Source: Flavobacterium sp. HSC-61S13 (GTDB lineage Bacteria; Bacteroidota; Bacteroidia; Flavobacteriales; Flavobacteriaceae). Taken from it: 64,000 nucleotides of DNA. This document shows positions 16,101-25,460 of the stretch, piece after piece. The notes below the pieces were generated by a model that was not told where the DNA came from, did no database searches, and saw only the letters and a list, made by a program, of their open reading frames with translations. The position numbers and the translations under genes are program-made. The DNA lies in NCBI RefSeq assembly GCF_024171535.1, contig NZ_JALJZV010000006.1, positions 62,001 to 126,000 on the forward strand, written 5' to 3'. Every line of letters starts with the position of its first letter. The stretch's first letter is position 1.

Positions 16101-19100
16101 ACAAATGATACCTATCAACAAAAAATTGTATTTATAAATGATTTAGCCGGCGATATTCACTTAGCGTGGCACATAAAAGGTACCGGATCCAAAACCGTAT
16201 TTATAGACAATATTTATATTGAAGAAGTCATCGGATGCCCAGAACCGCTACACTTGACTGCTGACAATATCACAGCTCAGCAACTGAGCCTTTCTTGGAC
16301 CGACGTGTCCAATGCGAGCAGTTGGGAATATTTTATTCAGCCCAAAGGACAAAGCCCTCCTACTTCAAATGGAACGGTTACCAACCAAATTCAAAACACG
16401 ATAAACACCGATCAACTGGGCCACCAACTCCTGCCCAATACCGACTACGACATTTATGTGCGAACCATTTGTGAAAATGGCTTATATAGTATTTGGACAG
16501 GCCCCCAATCGATAACAACGCGCTGCGGTATATTGGACACTCCTTTTTGGGAAAATTTCAATAGCGACTCTAAACAATTGCGTTGCTGGACACTTAAAAA
16601 TGCCAACACCCCAGAAACGCAAAGCAACGCTAGATGGTCGATGGATTCGAAATTCGTTTATGAAGGAGACCAATCTATTCGATTAAACATCCAACACCCC
16701 GATGATAGCACAGCAAACAGCCAATGGTTGATTTCCCCAAAAATAATACTGGAACAAAGTGCTTATGTTTTAAAATACCATTACACCGCTAGTCAAAGTC
16801 GATTTGAAGTACTTGCTTCTAAACAGGGAACCGCTGTGGAACAATTCACGGATACACTTGTTGCTCCTAAAAATTATAACAATACAAAATGGCGCGAAGA
16901 AGTAGTTTTTTTCGACGGAACAACTGATAGCATCCACTTGGCATGGCACGTCAACAATCCGGGTAATTCGGTAGTTCGATTCGACGATGTTATTCTAAAA
17001 AAAGTCACGAACTGCCCAGAACCTTATTATATAACCCAGAACAGCGCAACAGCCTCTACGGTAGCCATCAGTTGGCAACAAAATGCAGCAATTCATCAAT
17101 GGGAAGTGAAGGTAGTGAATAGCCAGGACAATGAAAATGGCGTAGCTATACAAACCCTATCGGTAAACACCAATCCTCAAACAATCATTAGTGGTCTCGA
17201 CAGCGCAACCACCTATAAGGTCTATATACGAGCCCTCTGCTCAAACAACAACACTTACAGTGATTGGTCAACAGCAGCAACAGTTGGTACAACCGCTGAT
17301 TTACACAGTAATTGCGACAAGGCTTTAAATATCCCAGTAAACACAACGAAAGCATGCGACGTTAAGATATGGACTACTTTTTTAGGCGCTTCCCCTTCAT
17401 CGACAGTAGCACCGAACTGTGTTGCCAATCAAAATAGGCCTGAGCTGTGGTTTGAATTCACCGCTTTAGCAACAGAGCACCTATTGAGTTTATCCGATTT
17501 CAACAGCCCCTCTCATTCGCCCTTTCAAAAATTACATGCTGCCATTTACAACCAAGACTGCAGTCACATTTCACAAAATGCCTGGAGTTGTTTTGAGATA
17601 AATTCCGATAAAAGATATCAGTTATTGAAACCTTTAATCGTTGGTCAGAAATATTATATTCGCCTTACTACAAGCGCAGCGGATGCTGATGTTTATTTTT
17701 CACTGTGCTTAAACACCCCTTCCTTTATAACGGTTAGTCCTGCGGGGGAAATTTATAGCATAGAGCAACTTGTACAAGACAAATTAATCCAGTCCGATTG
17801 TCAATTAGTTTCCAATATTAGATATAAAACCGGGTCTTCGTACAACAACCCCAATGGTATCGGCTACTTTGAATCCAATTCATCTTCATTTGGATTCGGC
17901 AGCGGCATAATACTCGCAACCAATGGCGTAGAAACCAGTATGGGACCTAGCAATGAACCACACAGTGACGGTAATGAAAACTGGAAAGGCGATCAAGACC
18001 TGGAGCGCCTGCTCACCATTAATGGTCAACCAGGCCCTACACATAATGCTAGTGTTATCGAATTTGATTTTATCCCAATAACCGATACCATCAAATTTGA
18101 TTTTATATTTGCCTCAGATGAATACGGCGACCATCAATGCGAATTTTCTGATGTCTTTGCCTTTTTCCTAACGGATCTAGAAACCAAAGAAGTTACCAAT
18201 TTAGCAGTAGTCCCCGGAACCCAAATTCCGATTTCACCTACAACCATCCGCGATGAAAAATACCGTACTCAAGGACATTGTTCTAGCGTTAATGAAACCT
18301 ATTTTGATTCCTTTTACGGCATTAAGGGGTTTTCACATCAAGACAACCCAATCAATTACAAAGGGTTGACGATACCGCTTACTGCCACTTCCGCAGTCAA
18401 GCCCGGTAAAAAATATCATATTAAACTAGCTATAGCAGACTATCAGGATGTATTGCACAATTCAGCCGTATTTATAAAAGAGGGTAGCTTTCATTTGGGG
18501 AACATTGATTTGGGTGACGATTTATTGATCGCAACCAACAATGCGGTTTGTAACGGACAGTCGCAAATCTTAACAGCCGCCTTAGCAAATTATAGCGGTA
18601 ACACCATAGAATGGTTCAAAGATGGTGATTTAATCCCCCAAGCTACGGATAATTACCTCGAGGTGTTTGAGAGCGGAACCTACAAAATTGTAGTACGCTA
18701 TCCTGAATTGGATTGCGAAACAACAGGATCTGTAACCGTTGAAATTTATCCACCAATCTCTTCAGTGGTGCTACCACCAGAACCCGTAACTATCTGTCGA
18801 ACTTCATTAAACCCTGTAGTAATTGATTTTACTCAGGTTGAGCCAGCTATGTTAGCCAATACTTCCGCAGAGAACTACCAGTTCTCCTACTACAACAGCC
18901 ATCAAGATGCTACAGCCGAAATAAACCCGATAGATCCCCAAAACTCGTATTTGGAGATCAAAGGTATTGACCTATACCGCTATATATTGGTTAAGGACTT
19001 AAGAACCGATTGTTTGGAAGTTTTTGAGTGGCATTTTAAATCCACTGCTGGCCCGCTACCCGAACCGCGTGCAGATGTTGTGATATGCGATCGTTATATC

Positions 19101-19745
19101 CTGCCCGCCTTGGAAAACAACCAAAAATACTATAGTGAGGCTGGTGCACAAGGAGAACAATATAATTCAGGAGATCTTATCGATCAACCCGGATCACATA
19201 CGGTGTATCTATTTCAAGATAATGGATCCGGCTGTTATGAGGAGATCACTTACAAAATACTCATTACAGCAACTATAAAAGCAAAAGTATTTAAAGACGA
19301 AGAATTGGAATGTGAATACTATGAACTACAAGAACTCCCTGCTCATAATAGGTATTTTACCGAACAGAACGGTCAAGGCAATGAACTTTTCTCAGGATCG
19401 ATTATTACAACTGCTCAAACCGTTTATGTATATGCGATTACTGAAGACGGTCTGTGTAGCGATCAAAGCAGTTTTACTATACGTTTTAAAGATTGTCCGA
19501 TTCCAAAAGGAATTTCACCTAATGGTGACGGGTATAACGATCGCTTTAATCTTTCTCAACACGCAGTAACCAGTATCCGTATTTACAACCGTTATGGTAC
19601 CGAAGTTTACCACTTCCAAGGCGACTATACCGATCAATGGCACGGTCAAAGTCAAGGAGGTAAATCCCTACCAGATGGCACGTATTATTACGTATTGATT
19701 TCAAACAACAAAACCAGAACCGGTTGGGTCTACATCAATAGGTGA
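13179..19745 (+). CDS. Giant multidomain T9SS-secreted adhesin (type B C-terminal domain)
   Basis: A 2188-residue secreted protein. Signal peptide 1-26 (ends TVSA). Five repeats of about 265 residues follow, each a choice-of-anchor J/cleaved-adhesin domain plus a fibronectin type III domain, starting near residues 63, 322, 587, 849 and 1115, with recurrent GFNSSSPT..CW, DDWLISP and HLAWH motifs. After a linker (about 1375-1510) comes a choice-of-anchor L domain (about 1515-1770, with FIFASDEYG), Ig-like segments, and a type B T9SS C-terminal domain (about 2106-2188; GISPNGDGYNDRF). It should cross the outer membrane by the gliding-associated T9SS and act in adhesion. No catalytic motif seen. 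Monocistronic. Confidence 0.9.
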   Translation: MKKNILFSCLLGVVFSVLLNSPTVSANTRNQVVPSFWVSKAYNPKLYLLPNFNFTLSNPLTNDCNVHPLPFWEGFNSSSPTLSCWQIIDGKNINQPPSGNNIWKPHLYTVHEGNQSMSFTGAQTNDGWLISPIFQLDSTKTYKLRYHYRANSWQKNELEVLASNRGNNPVNFTHIIVPKSIYNNNSWIEEVAFISDLAGPVHLAWRVHTEEPATIYIDNVYFEEVACYEPQDLTVTSLKSNQATLYWNDPINDSWEYFVEKANGNGPLTSGTTTPTQEVVINSDHNNSNLEPATAYHYYVRASCQNGSLGAWIGPFTFWTACSPISTPYTEGFNSSSPTYNCWKLLDNNRDQVPSGNNGWKQHHIGSYEGDRCMYFFGTGRTTVHDDWLISPTFSLNGGIYAITYYYKTDSYNAFRNEFEVLLSTNGTDPADFSTVLEPVQSRSNADYIKKVLYIQNITADINIAWHVVATGTAYLFIDQVTIEEVPCLPPDENITLTNLETDQVILNWNDTKNSSWEYYLQEKGSGIAPIGSGLLANNQTLTLTKTSGNQGVNLQADTEYEFFLRSSCGPGQYSYWIGPLRFKTPCDNAAIPFWEGFNTDSNTNSCWTIISKPKDSDHSPHLAHWKINPYSAFEGNQMMSYYGINNSDEREEWLISPPFRMESHKFYRLKYHYKTRNPYSTDFEVWVSNNGTNPSSFTQKLTSRKMHSVSNWTQETLILGQLTGTIHIAWHITTANSYSGLDLDNIILEEVTGCPEPTNLQSETVSTTSATIQWDDRFGSNWEYIVQESDGSIPLTAGSQTDKRSNIITKDRFGTDLKPNTEYEFYVRSTCSTSDYSIWMGPIAFRTLCSNFVTPIWEGFEPHSQAVYCWTVIDKSGNSTALTASQTWSIKNHHPFEGVLSAYFNTTDYTNSIESDDWLISPTIRFESHKTYRLKYHYTTSLYTDKNEFEVLASNTGTAPINFNKQIVASETYTNDTYQQKIVFINDLAGDIHLAWHIKGTGSKTVFIDNIYIEEVIGCPEPLHLTADNITAQQLSLSWTDVSNASSWEYFIQPKGQSPPTSNGTVTNQIQNTINTDQLGHQLLPNTDYDIYVRTICENGLYSIWTGPQSITTRCGILDTPFWENFNSDSKQLRCWTLKNANTPETQSNARWSMDSKFVYEGDQSIRLNIQHPDDSTANSQWLISPKIILEQSAYVLKYHYTASQSRFEVLASKQGTAVEQFTDTLVAPKNYNNTKWREEVVFFDGTTDSIHLAWHVNNPGNSVVRFDDVILKKVTNCPEPYYITQNSATASTVAISWQQNAAIHQWEVKVVNSQDNENGVAIQTLSVNTNPQTIISGLDSATTYKVYIRALCSNNNTYSDWSTAATVGTTADLHSNCDKALNIPVNTTKACDVKIWTTFLGASPSSTVAPNCVANQNRPELWFEFTALATEHLLSLSDFNSPSHSPFQKLHAAIYNQDCSHISQNAWSCFEINSDKRYQLLKPLIVGQKYYIRLTTSAADADVYFSLCLNTPSFITVSPAGEIYSIEQLVQDKLIQSDCQLVSNIRYKTGSSYNNPNGIGYFESNSSSFGFGSGIILATNGVETSMGPSNEPHSDGNENWKGDQDLERLLTINGQPGPTHNASVIEFDFIPITDTIKFDFIFASDEYGDHQCEFSDVFAFFLTDLETKEVTNLAVVPGTQIPISPTTIRDEKYRTQGHCSSVNETYFDSFYGIKGFSHQDNPINYKGLTIPLTATSAVKPGKKYHIKLAIADYQDVLHNSAVFIKEGSFHLGNIDLGDDLLIATNNAVCNGQSQILTAALANYSGNTIEWFKDGDLIPQATDNYLEVFESGTYKIVVRYPELDCETTGSVTVEIYPPISSVVLPPEPVTICRTSLNPVVIDFTQVEPAMLANTSAENYQFSYYNSHQDATAEINPIDPQNSYLEIKGIDLYRYILVKDLRTDCLEVFEWHFKSTAGPLPEPRADVVICDRYILPALENNQKYYSEAGAQGEQYNSGDLIDQPGSHTVYLFQDNGSGCYEEITYKILITATIKAKVFKDEELECEYYELQELPAHNRYFTEQNGQGNELFSGSIITTAQTVYVYAITEDGLCSDQSSFTIRFKDCPIPKGISPNGDGYNDRFNLSQHAVTSIRIYNRYGTEVYHFQGDYTDQWHGQSQGGKSLPDGTYYYVLISNNKTRTGWVYINR

Positions 19746-19780
19746 TTTAGCAAGTAGCAACTAGGCTTTAAACATCAAAA

Positions 19781-19814
19781 AAAAAGCGCGACTTTACTCA
19801 AAGTCGCGCTTTTT
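19781..19814. terminator. Bidirectional terminator between adhesin and transketolase genes
   Basis: A 15-bp perfect stem around ACTC (AAAAAGCGCGACTTT and its complement), with A and T tracts. Confidence 0.92.
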
Positions 19815-19836
19815 TATATTTATCAAAATAAATAAA

Positions 19837-20790
19837 TTATTTTCTCTTGATTACTTTTTCAGCTTTTTCAACGATAACACTGGAATTCAAACCGTATTTA
19901 TCCATCAATTGCTCTGGGGTACCCGATTCTCCAAAAGTATCACTTACCGCTACAAATTCCTGAGCTGCAGGATAATTTAAACTCAATACACGAGCAACAC
20001 TTTCTCCTAGACCTCCTAAGAAGTTATGCTCTTCAGCAGTGACAATACAACCGGTCTTACGAACCGAATTTAAAATCGCCTCCTCGTCCAAAGGTTTGAT
20101 CGTATGGATGTTAATGACTTCCGCAGAGATTCCCTTTTGTTCTAAAATATTAGCCGCTTCTAAAGCCTCCCAAACCAAGTGTCCAGTAGCTACTATAGTA
20201 ACATCGGTTCCTTCGGTCAACAGTACCGCTTTTCCAATTTCAAATTTTTGATCTTCTGCCGTGAAGTTAGGTACTACTGGACGTCCAAATCTCAAATAAA
20301 CCGGCCCTTCATACTCAGCAATAGCCAAGGTAGCCGCTTTGGTTTGATTGTAGTCACAAGTATTGATTACCGTCATTCCCGGTAACATTTTCATCAATCC
20401 GATATCCTCTAAAATTTGGTGAGTAGCTCCATCTTCTCCTAAAGTCAAGCCCGCGTGAGAAGCACAAATTTTTACGTTTTTTTCAGAATATGCAACCGAC
20501 TGTCTTATTTGATCGTAAACACGACCCGTCGAAAAGTTAGCGAAAGTTCCCGTAAATGGAATTTTTCCACCTATAGTCAATCCCGCAGCAATTCCGATCA
20601 TATTAGCTTCGGCAATTCCGATTTGAAAGAAACGTTCTGGGTGATTCTTTTTGAAATCATCCATTTTAAGCGAACCGATCAAATCCGCACAAAGCGCTAC
20701 TACATTTTCATTTTTTTGTCCCAGTTCTGTCAGACCAGCTCCAAAACCTGAACGGGTATCTTTACTTCCTGTATTGGTATATTTTTTCAT
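19837..20790 (-). CDS. Transketolase, C-terminal subunit
   Basis: A 317-residue protein equivalent to the pyrimidine-binding and C-terminal domains of transketolase. It has [14 protein letters not shown] near the N-terminus, the catalytic Glu region [17 protein letters not shown], and [14 protein letters not shown]. With the upstream gene it forms a complete two-gene transketolase of the non-oxidative pentose phosphate pathway, transferring two-carbon units with thiamine diphosphate. Split transketolases are common in Bacteroidota. It begins 25 bp after the N-terminal subunit gene. Confidence 0.93.
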   Translation of the reverse strand: MKKYTNTGSKDTRSGFGAGLTELGQKNENVVALCADLIGSLKMDDFKKNHPERFFQIGIAEANMIGIAAGLTIGGKIPFTGTFANFSTGRVYDQIRQSVAYSEKNVKICASHAGLTLGEDGATHQILEDIGLMKMLPGMTVINTCDYNQTKAATLAIAEYEGPVYLRFGRPVVPNFTAEDQKFEIGKAVLLTEGTDVTIVATGHLVWEALEAANILEQKGISAEVINIHTIKPLDEEAILNSVRKTGCIVTAEEHNFLGGLGESVARVLSLNYPAAQEFVAVSDTFGESGTPEQLMDKYGLNSSVIVEKAEKVIKRK

Positions 20791-20815
20791 TTGTTTGTTT
20801 CGATTTTAAATGGGA

Positions 20816-21664
20816 TTAATAATCTCCTAAGGTTTCTGGATTCTGAACCAAAGCTTGTTCCAGTTGTGCATCATTTGGTGCTTTACCATGCCATGCATGT
20901 GTATTCATCATAAAATCCACGCCATTCCCCATTTCAGTATGTAACAAAATCCCTACGGGTTTACCTTTACCGGTACGCAGTTTAGCTTGTTTCATCCCTT
21001 CAAGGACTTGTTCCATATCATTTCCCTTCTCGATTTCCAAAACATCCCATCCAAATGCTTCAAATTTAGCACGGATAGATCCCATATTTAAAACCTCATC
21101 GGTAGAACCATCAATCTGTTTTCCATTCAAATCTACTGTTGCAATAATGTTGTCTACTTTTTTAGCAGCAGCATACATCAAAGCCTCCCAATTTTGCCCT
21201 TCTTGCAATTCTCCATCACCTAAAAGCACATATACTAGATGTGCATCTTGGTTTAGTTTTTTTGCTTGCGCAGCACCTAATGCCACCGATAAGCCCTGTC
21301 CCAAAGAACCGGATGCCATACGAATGCCCGGTAGGTGGTCGTGAGTGGTAGGATGCCCCTGTAAACGGGTATTGATTTTTCTAAAAGAAGCTAATTCACT
21401 TACTGGAAAATAGCCACTGCGAGCCAAAACACTATAAAAAACCGGCGAAATATGTCCGTTGGATAGAAAGAAGATATCCTCATCTTTTCCATTCATTTCA
21501 AAGGTTTCTTTGCGTTCCATAACCTCTTGGTAAAGAGCTACAAAAAACTCTGCACAGCCCAAAGATCCTCCAGGGTGTCCGGAATTCACGGCATGTACCA
21601 TTCGAAGAATATCTCTTCTAACTTGTGTAGTTAAATCAATTAATTGTTGTGTGTTTGGTTTCAT
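20816..21664 (-). CDS. Transketolase, N-terminal subunit
   Basis: A 282-residue protein equivalent to the diphosphate-binding domain of transketolase. The thiamine diphosphate/Mg motif is LLGDGELQEGQNWEAL ending with DLN (GDG..N spacing conserved), with HPGGSLG and the active-site HGKAPND near the C-terminus. It is the first gene of the two-gene operon; the -7 box TATCTTTG (complement of 21694-21701) lies about 30 bp upstream of its start, but without a matching TTG. Confidence 0.93.
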   Translation of the reverse strand: MKPNTQQLIDLTTQVRRDILRMVHAVNSGHPGGSLGCAEFFVALYQEVMERKETFEMNGKDEDIFFLSNGHISPVFYSVLARSGYFPVSELASFRKINTRLQGHPTTHDHLPGIRMASGSLGQGLSVALGAAQAKKLNQDAHLVYVLLGDGELQEGQNWEALMYAAAKKVDNIIATVDLNGKQIDGSTDEVLNMGSIRAKFEAFGWDVLEIEKGNDMEQVLEGMKQAKLRTGKGKPVGILLHTEMGNGVDFMMNTHAWHGKAPNDAQLEQALVQNPETLGDY

Positions 21665-21922
21665 TTATATTTTTTATAGAATGATTCAGTAAGCAAAGAT
21701 AATCAGATTATCGTAGCTATTATCATCAAAACGCCAATTTTAGTTCGAACTTTTTAATTGAAATCGAGATGAATCGTTTAAAACTTTAGCTTATAAACAG
21801 TGCTTTATAATTTTAATACGACTTTAAGAAAACATTAAACAAAAGCAGCTCATTATCCGCATTTATTAAAGTAATTTTGCAGGCTCAAAAAACAAGGCAC
21901 AAACCCTTAAAAAATCGCGCTT

Positions 21923-23125
21923 ATGAATCGTATTTGGCAATCGTATTTGGACTCTTATAGAGGCTTATCTCAATCTACTTGGATCTTAGCCTTAGTGATG
22001 TTGATCAACCGAAGTGGCGCAATGGTCATTCCTTTCTTAGGAGTCTACATGAGTACCGAATTGGGTTTTGACCTGAGACAAGTTGGACTTGCTTTAAGTT
22101 GTTTTGGTATTGGTGCCATATTGGGTTCACTTGTCGGAGGGTGGATGACAGATAAATTAGGGCATTATGCCACTCAAAACATCAGTCTTTTCCTTTCTGT
22201 ACCTGTTTTTATTTTATTGCCTTATTTTCGCGATTTTGAATCTTTGTGCTTAGCAGTAATCGGACTAAGTTTTATTACCGAAGTTTTTAGACCAGCCAAT
22301 AGTGCATCGGTTTCTTACTACGCTAAACCAGAAAATTTAACTCGTGCCTTTTCTCTTAACAGAATGGCTTTAAATCTTGGTTTTTCAATAGGGCCAGCAA
22401 TGGGAGGTTTCCTTGCTGCTTATTCCTATAATATCTTATTTTACACCAATGCCGTGATGGTATTCTGTGCAGGAGTCGTGTTCTTTTTCTTTTTTAGAGG
22501 TCGAAAAGGGAATGATTTAGCCTTACAACAAAAAGAACAAACCTCGGCTTTAACCAAAGTAAAGTCTGCTTATTTCGATAAGAAATACGTACTTTTTACC
22601 ATCTTTCTAACGATATACGCTACGTGCTTCTATCAATTATTTAGCTCCCTACCCTTATTTTATAAGGTCGGTCACCTACTCAATGAAACCAATATCGGTT
22701 TTTTGATCGCTTTTAGTGGAATTATCGTTTTTGGTTTTGAGATGATTATCGTACACGTTGCAGAAAAGAAATTCTCTCTACGTCAAAACATCCTAATTGG
22801 AACTTCTATTTGCGGATTCTCCTTCTTAGCATTATTATTACCAGGAGGATTACCTATATTGTATTTTGCGATGTTCTTGTTGTGTGTATCCGAGATCATG
22901 GTATTACCTTTTTCATCTACTGTAGGAGTCAACCGCTCTACTTCTGCCAACCGCGGATCTTATATGGCTATGAACGCACTAGCATTCTCCGCCGCCCACG
23001 TTTTCTCCCCTTTATTCGGAACCACGATAGCCGAAAAGTACGGTTTTGATACGCTTTGGATCGCTACAGGTGGCTTGATCTTAATTGCCACTGCTGGGTT
23101 TTACTGGGTGATGAAGAAAATGTAA
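21923..23125 (+). CDS. MFS transporter (drug-efflux-like)
   Basis: A 400-residue inner-membrane transporter with about twelve helices. The loop 2-3 motif GGWMTDKLGHY matches MFS motif A (GxLaDrxGrr), and helix 5 has FSIGPAMGGFL, the motif C-like antiporter pattern. Similarity is to MdtH/YfcJ-type exporters. Substrate is unknown. A TAATTTTG box at 21872-21879 is a likely -7 element. Downstream lies a long repeat-rich region with no terminator hairpin of the usual kind. Confidence 0.85.
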   Translation: MNRIWQSYLDSYRGLSQSTWILALVMLINRSGAMVIPFLGVYMSTELGFDLRQVGLALSCFGIGAILGSLVGGWMTDKLGHYATQNISLFLSVPVFILLPYFRDFESLCLAVIGLSFITEVFRPANSASVSYYAKPENLTRAFSLNRMALNLGFSIGPAMGGFLAAYSYNILFYTNAVMVFCAGVVFFFFFRGRKGNDLALQQKEQTSALTKVKSAYFDKKYVLFTIFLTIYATCFYQLFSSLPLFYKVGHLLNETNIGFLIAFSGIIVFGFEMIIVHVAEKKFSLRQNILIGTSICGFSFLALLLPGGLPILYFAMFLLCVSEIMVLPFSSTVGVNRSTSANRGSYMAMNALAFSAAHVFSPLFGTTIAEKYGFDTLWIATGGLILIATAGFYWVMKKM

Positions 23126-23625
23126 ACTTTATTGAGGCTGATACGTTCATACGCCCATACGCTGATAGGCTGATAGGCGTATGTGCACATAGGCATATAG
23201 GCATATAGGCTTAGAAAAAGATAGATTGAAAGGCTTTTCTGTTTTTACGTGATAAAGCGAATTCGCGTATGGACGAATAGGCATATAGGTTTTTTGATGC
23301 TAATACGCTGATAGGGGATATATGAATAGGCAAATATGCTTAGAAGTAAAGGCTGATCCGTTTCTACGTGTTAGGGCGAATTCGCGTATGTGCACATAGA
23401 CATATAGGCTTAAAAAAAGATAGATTGAAAGGCTTTTCTGTTTTTACGTGATAAAGCGAATTCGCGTATGTGCGAATAGGCATATAGGCTTTTTGATGCT
23501 GATACGCTGATAGGCGCATGTGCGAATAGGCAAATATGCTTAAAAGTAAAGGCTGATCCGTTTCTACGTGTTAGGGCGAATTCGCGTATGGACGAATGGA
23601 CACATAGGCATATAGAAATATAAAC
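23126..23625. repeat. Tandem-repeat intergenic region (period about 200 bp)
   Basis: About 500 bp of non-coding DNA built from two copies of a roughly 200-bp unit: the block beginning ATAGATTGAAAGG recurs at 23221 and 23420, and GGCTGATCCGTTTCTACGTG at 23351 and 23551. Each unit has two related halves, so GCGAATTCGCGTATG appears four times (23257, 23376, 23456, 23576). GCGAATTCGC is itself a perfect palindrome. ATAGGCATATAGG-type short repeats fill the rest. No open frame, spacer pattern or transposase is present. Confidence 0.9.
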
Positions 23626-23675
23626 ATTAAATATTTTGTGTTTATATTTGCAGAGAATCCTCTATCAACGTTGAT

Positions 23676-24458
23676 ATGCTACCCATACTAGAAGCAAAAA
23701 ATCTAACAGTCGGTTATACTTCAAAATCACAGAAACAAATCATAGCTTCAGCGATTGATTTTCAATTGTATCCCAATAAATTAATTTCGCTATTGGGATT
23801 AAACGGCATTGGAAAATCGACCCTACTCAGAACCTTATCTGGCGTGCAGCCGTTGCTTGATGGAGATATTTATATCGACAATAAGGCATTAAACAACTAC
23901 ACTCAAGCCGATTTAGCCACACTAATCAGCGTGGTATTGACCGAGAAGATACCAAAAAATCAATTAACGGTGTATGAATTGGTTGCCCTGGGAAGAATCC
24001 CCTATACCGATTGGATTGGCAATTTAAAAGATACCGATCTAGCCATGATTCAAATGGCATTAACGGCTACAGAGACACTACAAATTCAACATAAAACGAT
24101 TACTCAAATCAGCGACGGTCAGCTTCAAAAAGTACTGATAGCCCGTGCCATCGCCCAAGATACCCCGATAATTATTTTAGACGAGCCCTCCACACATCTC
24201 GATTTATACAACAAAATCATGTTGTTTAAACTCTTAAAAAGACTGTGTCAAACTCATAATAAATGCATTTTATTTTCCACACATGATATGGACCTAGCCC
24301 TACAAATGAGTGACGAATTACTACTGATGCGCCCGCAAGGTTTACTACACGGAGCTACTGATGCTATTATCGAGAGCGATGTATTGGACCGTTTGTTTGA
24401 CGATCCATCCATTCGCTTTAACAAAGAACAAAAACGTTTTATTTTAGATCCGCTTTAA
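23676..24458 (+). CDS. ABC transporter ATP-binding protein, FecE/BtuD type
   Basis: A 260-residue cytosolic ATPase of the iron-siderophore/haem/cobalamin importer class. Walker A GLNGIGKST is at residues 41-49, Walker B is IIILDEPSTHLD, and the switch His is in FSTHDMD. The signature motif reads ISDGQ instead of LSGGQ. VYELVALGRIPYTDW is typical of FecE-like proteins. No permease or binding protein gene is adjacent; a candidate binding-protein gene is cut by the left window edge over 23 kb away. The -7 box TATATTTG at 23644-23651 lies upstream. It overlaps the convergent CDF gene by 20 bp. Confidence 0.88.
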   Translation: MLPILEAKNLTVGYTSKSQKQIIASAIDFQLYPNKLISLLGLNGIGKSTLLRTLSGVQPLLDGDIYIDNKALNNYTQADLATLISVVLTEKIPKNQLTVYELVALGRIPYTDWIGNLKDTDLAMIQMALTATETLQIQHKTITQISDGQLQKVLIARAIAQDTPIIILDEPSTHLDLYNKIMLFKLLKRLCQTHNKCILFSTHDMDLALQMSDELLLMRPQGLLHGATDAIIESDVLDRLFDDPSIRFNKEQKRFILDPL

Positions 24459-25458
24459 GATCGGTATCACTTGTATGTCGTTTGTTTGAAGAAATATTTT
24501 CCCTAGTCCACACGATTTGTTTTTCAAAAGGATGCTGACGTACCGCACAATCTTTTTTAGTACATATCTTACATGAAAAAGGTTTGCAATCATCCATGTG
24601 CACAAACAATTCCACTTCATTGCCAAAAGATTTACAGACCTCCTTTTGTAGTATTTCCACTTCGTGATGTCCTTCAACGATATTAAAATACCAAGGGATC
24701 GTCATGTGACAATCAAAATGCAATACACTACCGTATTTAATGATTCGCATATTGTGTAGATCAATCCAATTCTCGCGGCGTATTTCCTCCAGATTCTCTA
24801 CGACAGAAGTTAATAATTCTTCGTCAGTTTCATCCATAATACCCGAAATGGCTCCACGAACAATCTTATAACCAGTCACGATAATAATTAGAGCAAAAAC
24901 AAAAGCAACTACACTATCCAGCCACAAATAATTGGTAAAATACATCAATACTAAACCGATAATAATACCAATTGTAGAATAAGTGTCCGATTGTAAATGT
25001 CGTCCACTAGCAACTAATGCCAAGGACTTATTGAGCTTACCCTTCTTAACTGCATACCACCCTAAAACATAGTTGACAACCGCTGTGATAGCTACCAACA
25101 AAATACCATAATCCAATTGAGAAATAGGTTCGGGTGATTTTAAATTGCGAATCGCCTCATATATGATTATAAAACCCGCTAACATAATTAGAGCTCCTTC
25201 TATCGAAGCCGACAGAAATTCGACCTTACCGTGCCCATAGGGATGGTTTTCATCACGAGGCAAGGCAGAAAGATATAGACTATACAAACCAACAAAGCCG
25301 CTGATAACATTAATCACACTCTCCAAAGCATCGGTCAAGATAGCCACCGAATTGGTCAAATACCAAGCCCCTACTTTAATGATAAATAGTGCTACTCCAA
25401 CAACAGCAATGATTTTTTGGAATTGATAATTCTCTCTGGCAGTCGTATTAGTCATCAT
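24439..25458 (-). CDS. Cation diffusion facilitator (CDF) metal exporter
   Basis: A 339-residue inner-membrane CDF transporter, FieF-like. Transmembrane helices cover about residues 15-205. The metal site in helix 2 appears as LTDALESVIN and that in helix 5 as HLQSDTYST. The cytosolic C-terminal domain holds HHEVEI. A cysteine cluster C291-x4-C296-x2-C299-x4-C304 follows it, seen in many Bacteroidota CDFs and a plausible extra metal site. The metal could be Zn, Fe, Co or Cd. It sits 2 bp after the pseudouridine synthase gene, so they are co-transcribed. Confidence 0.92.
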   Translation of the reverse strand: MMTNTTARENYQFQKIIAVVGVALFIIKVGAWYLTNSVAILTDALESVINVISGFVGLYSLYLSALPRDENHPYGHGKVEFLSASIEGALIMLAGFIIIYEAIRNLKSPEPISQLDYGILLVAITAVVNYVLGWYAVKKGKLNKSLALVASGRHLQSDTYSTIGIIIGLVLMYFTNYLWLDSVVAFVFALIIIVTGYKIVRGAISGIMDETDEELLTSVVENLEEIRRENWIDLHNMRIIKYGSVLHFDCHMTIPWYFNIVEGHHEVEILQKEVCKSFGNEVELFVHMDDCKPFSCKICTKKDCAVRQHPFEKQIVWTRENISSNKRHTSDTDLKADLK

Positions 25459-25460
25459 AA

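Noticed and set aside
23126..23625. Repeat array considered as CRISPR
   Set aside because: Repeat spacing alternates (about 120 and 80 bp), the inter-repeat sequences are themselves repeated, and no cas genes are near.
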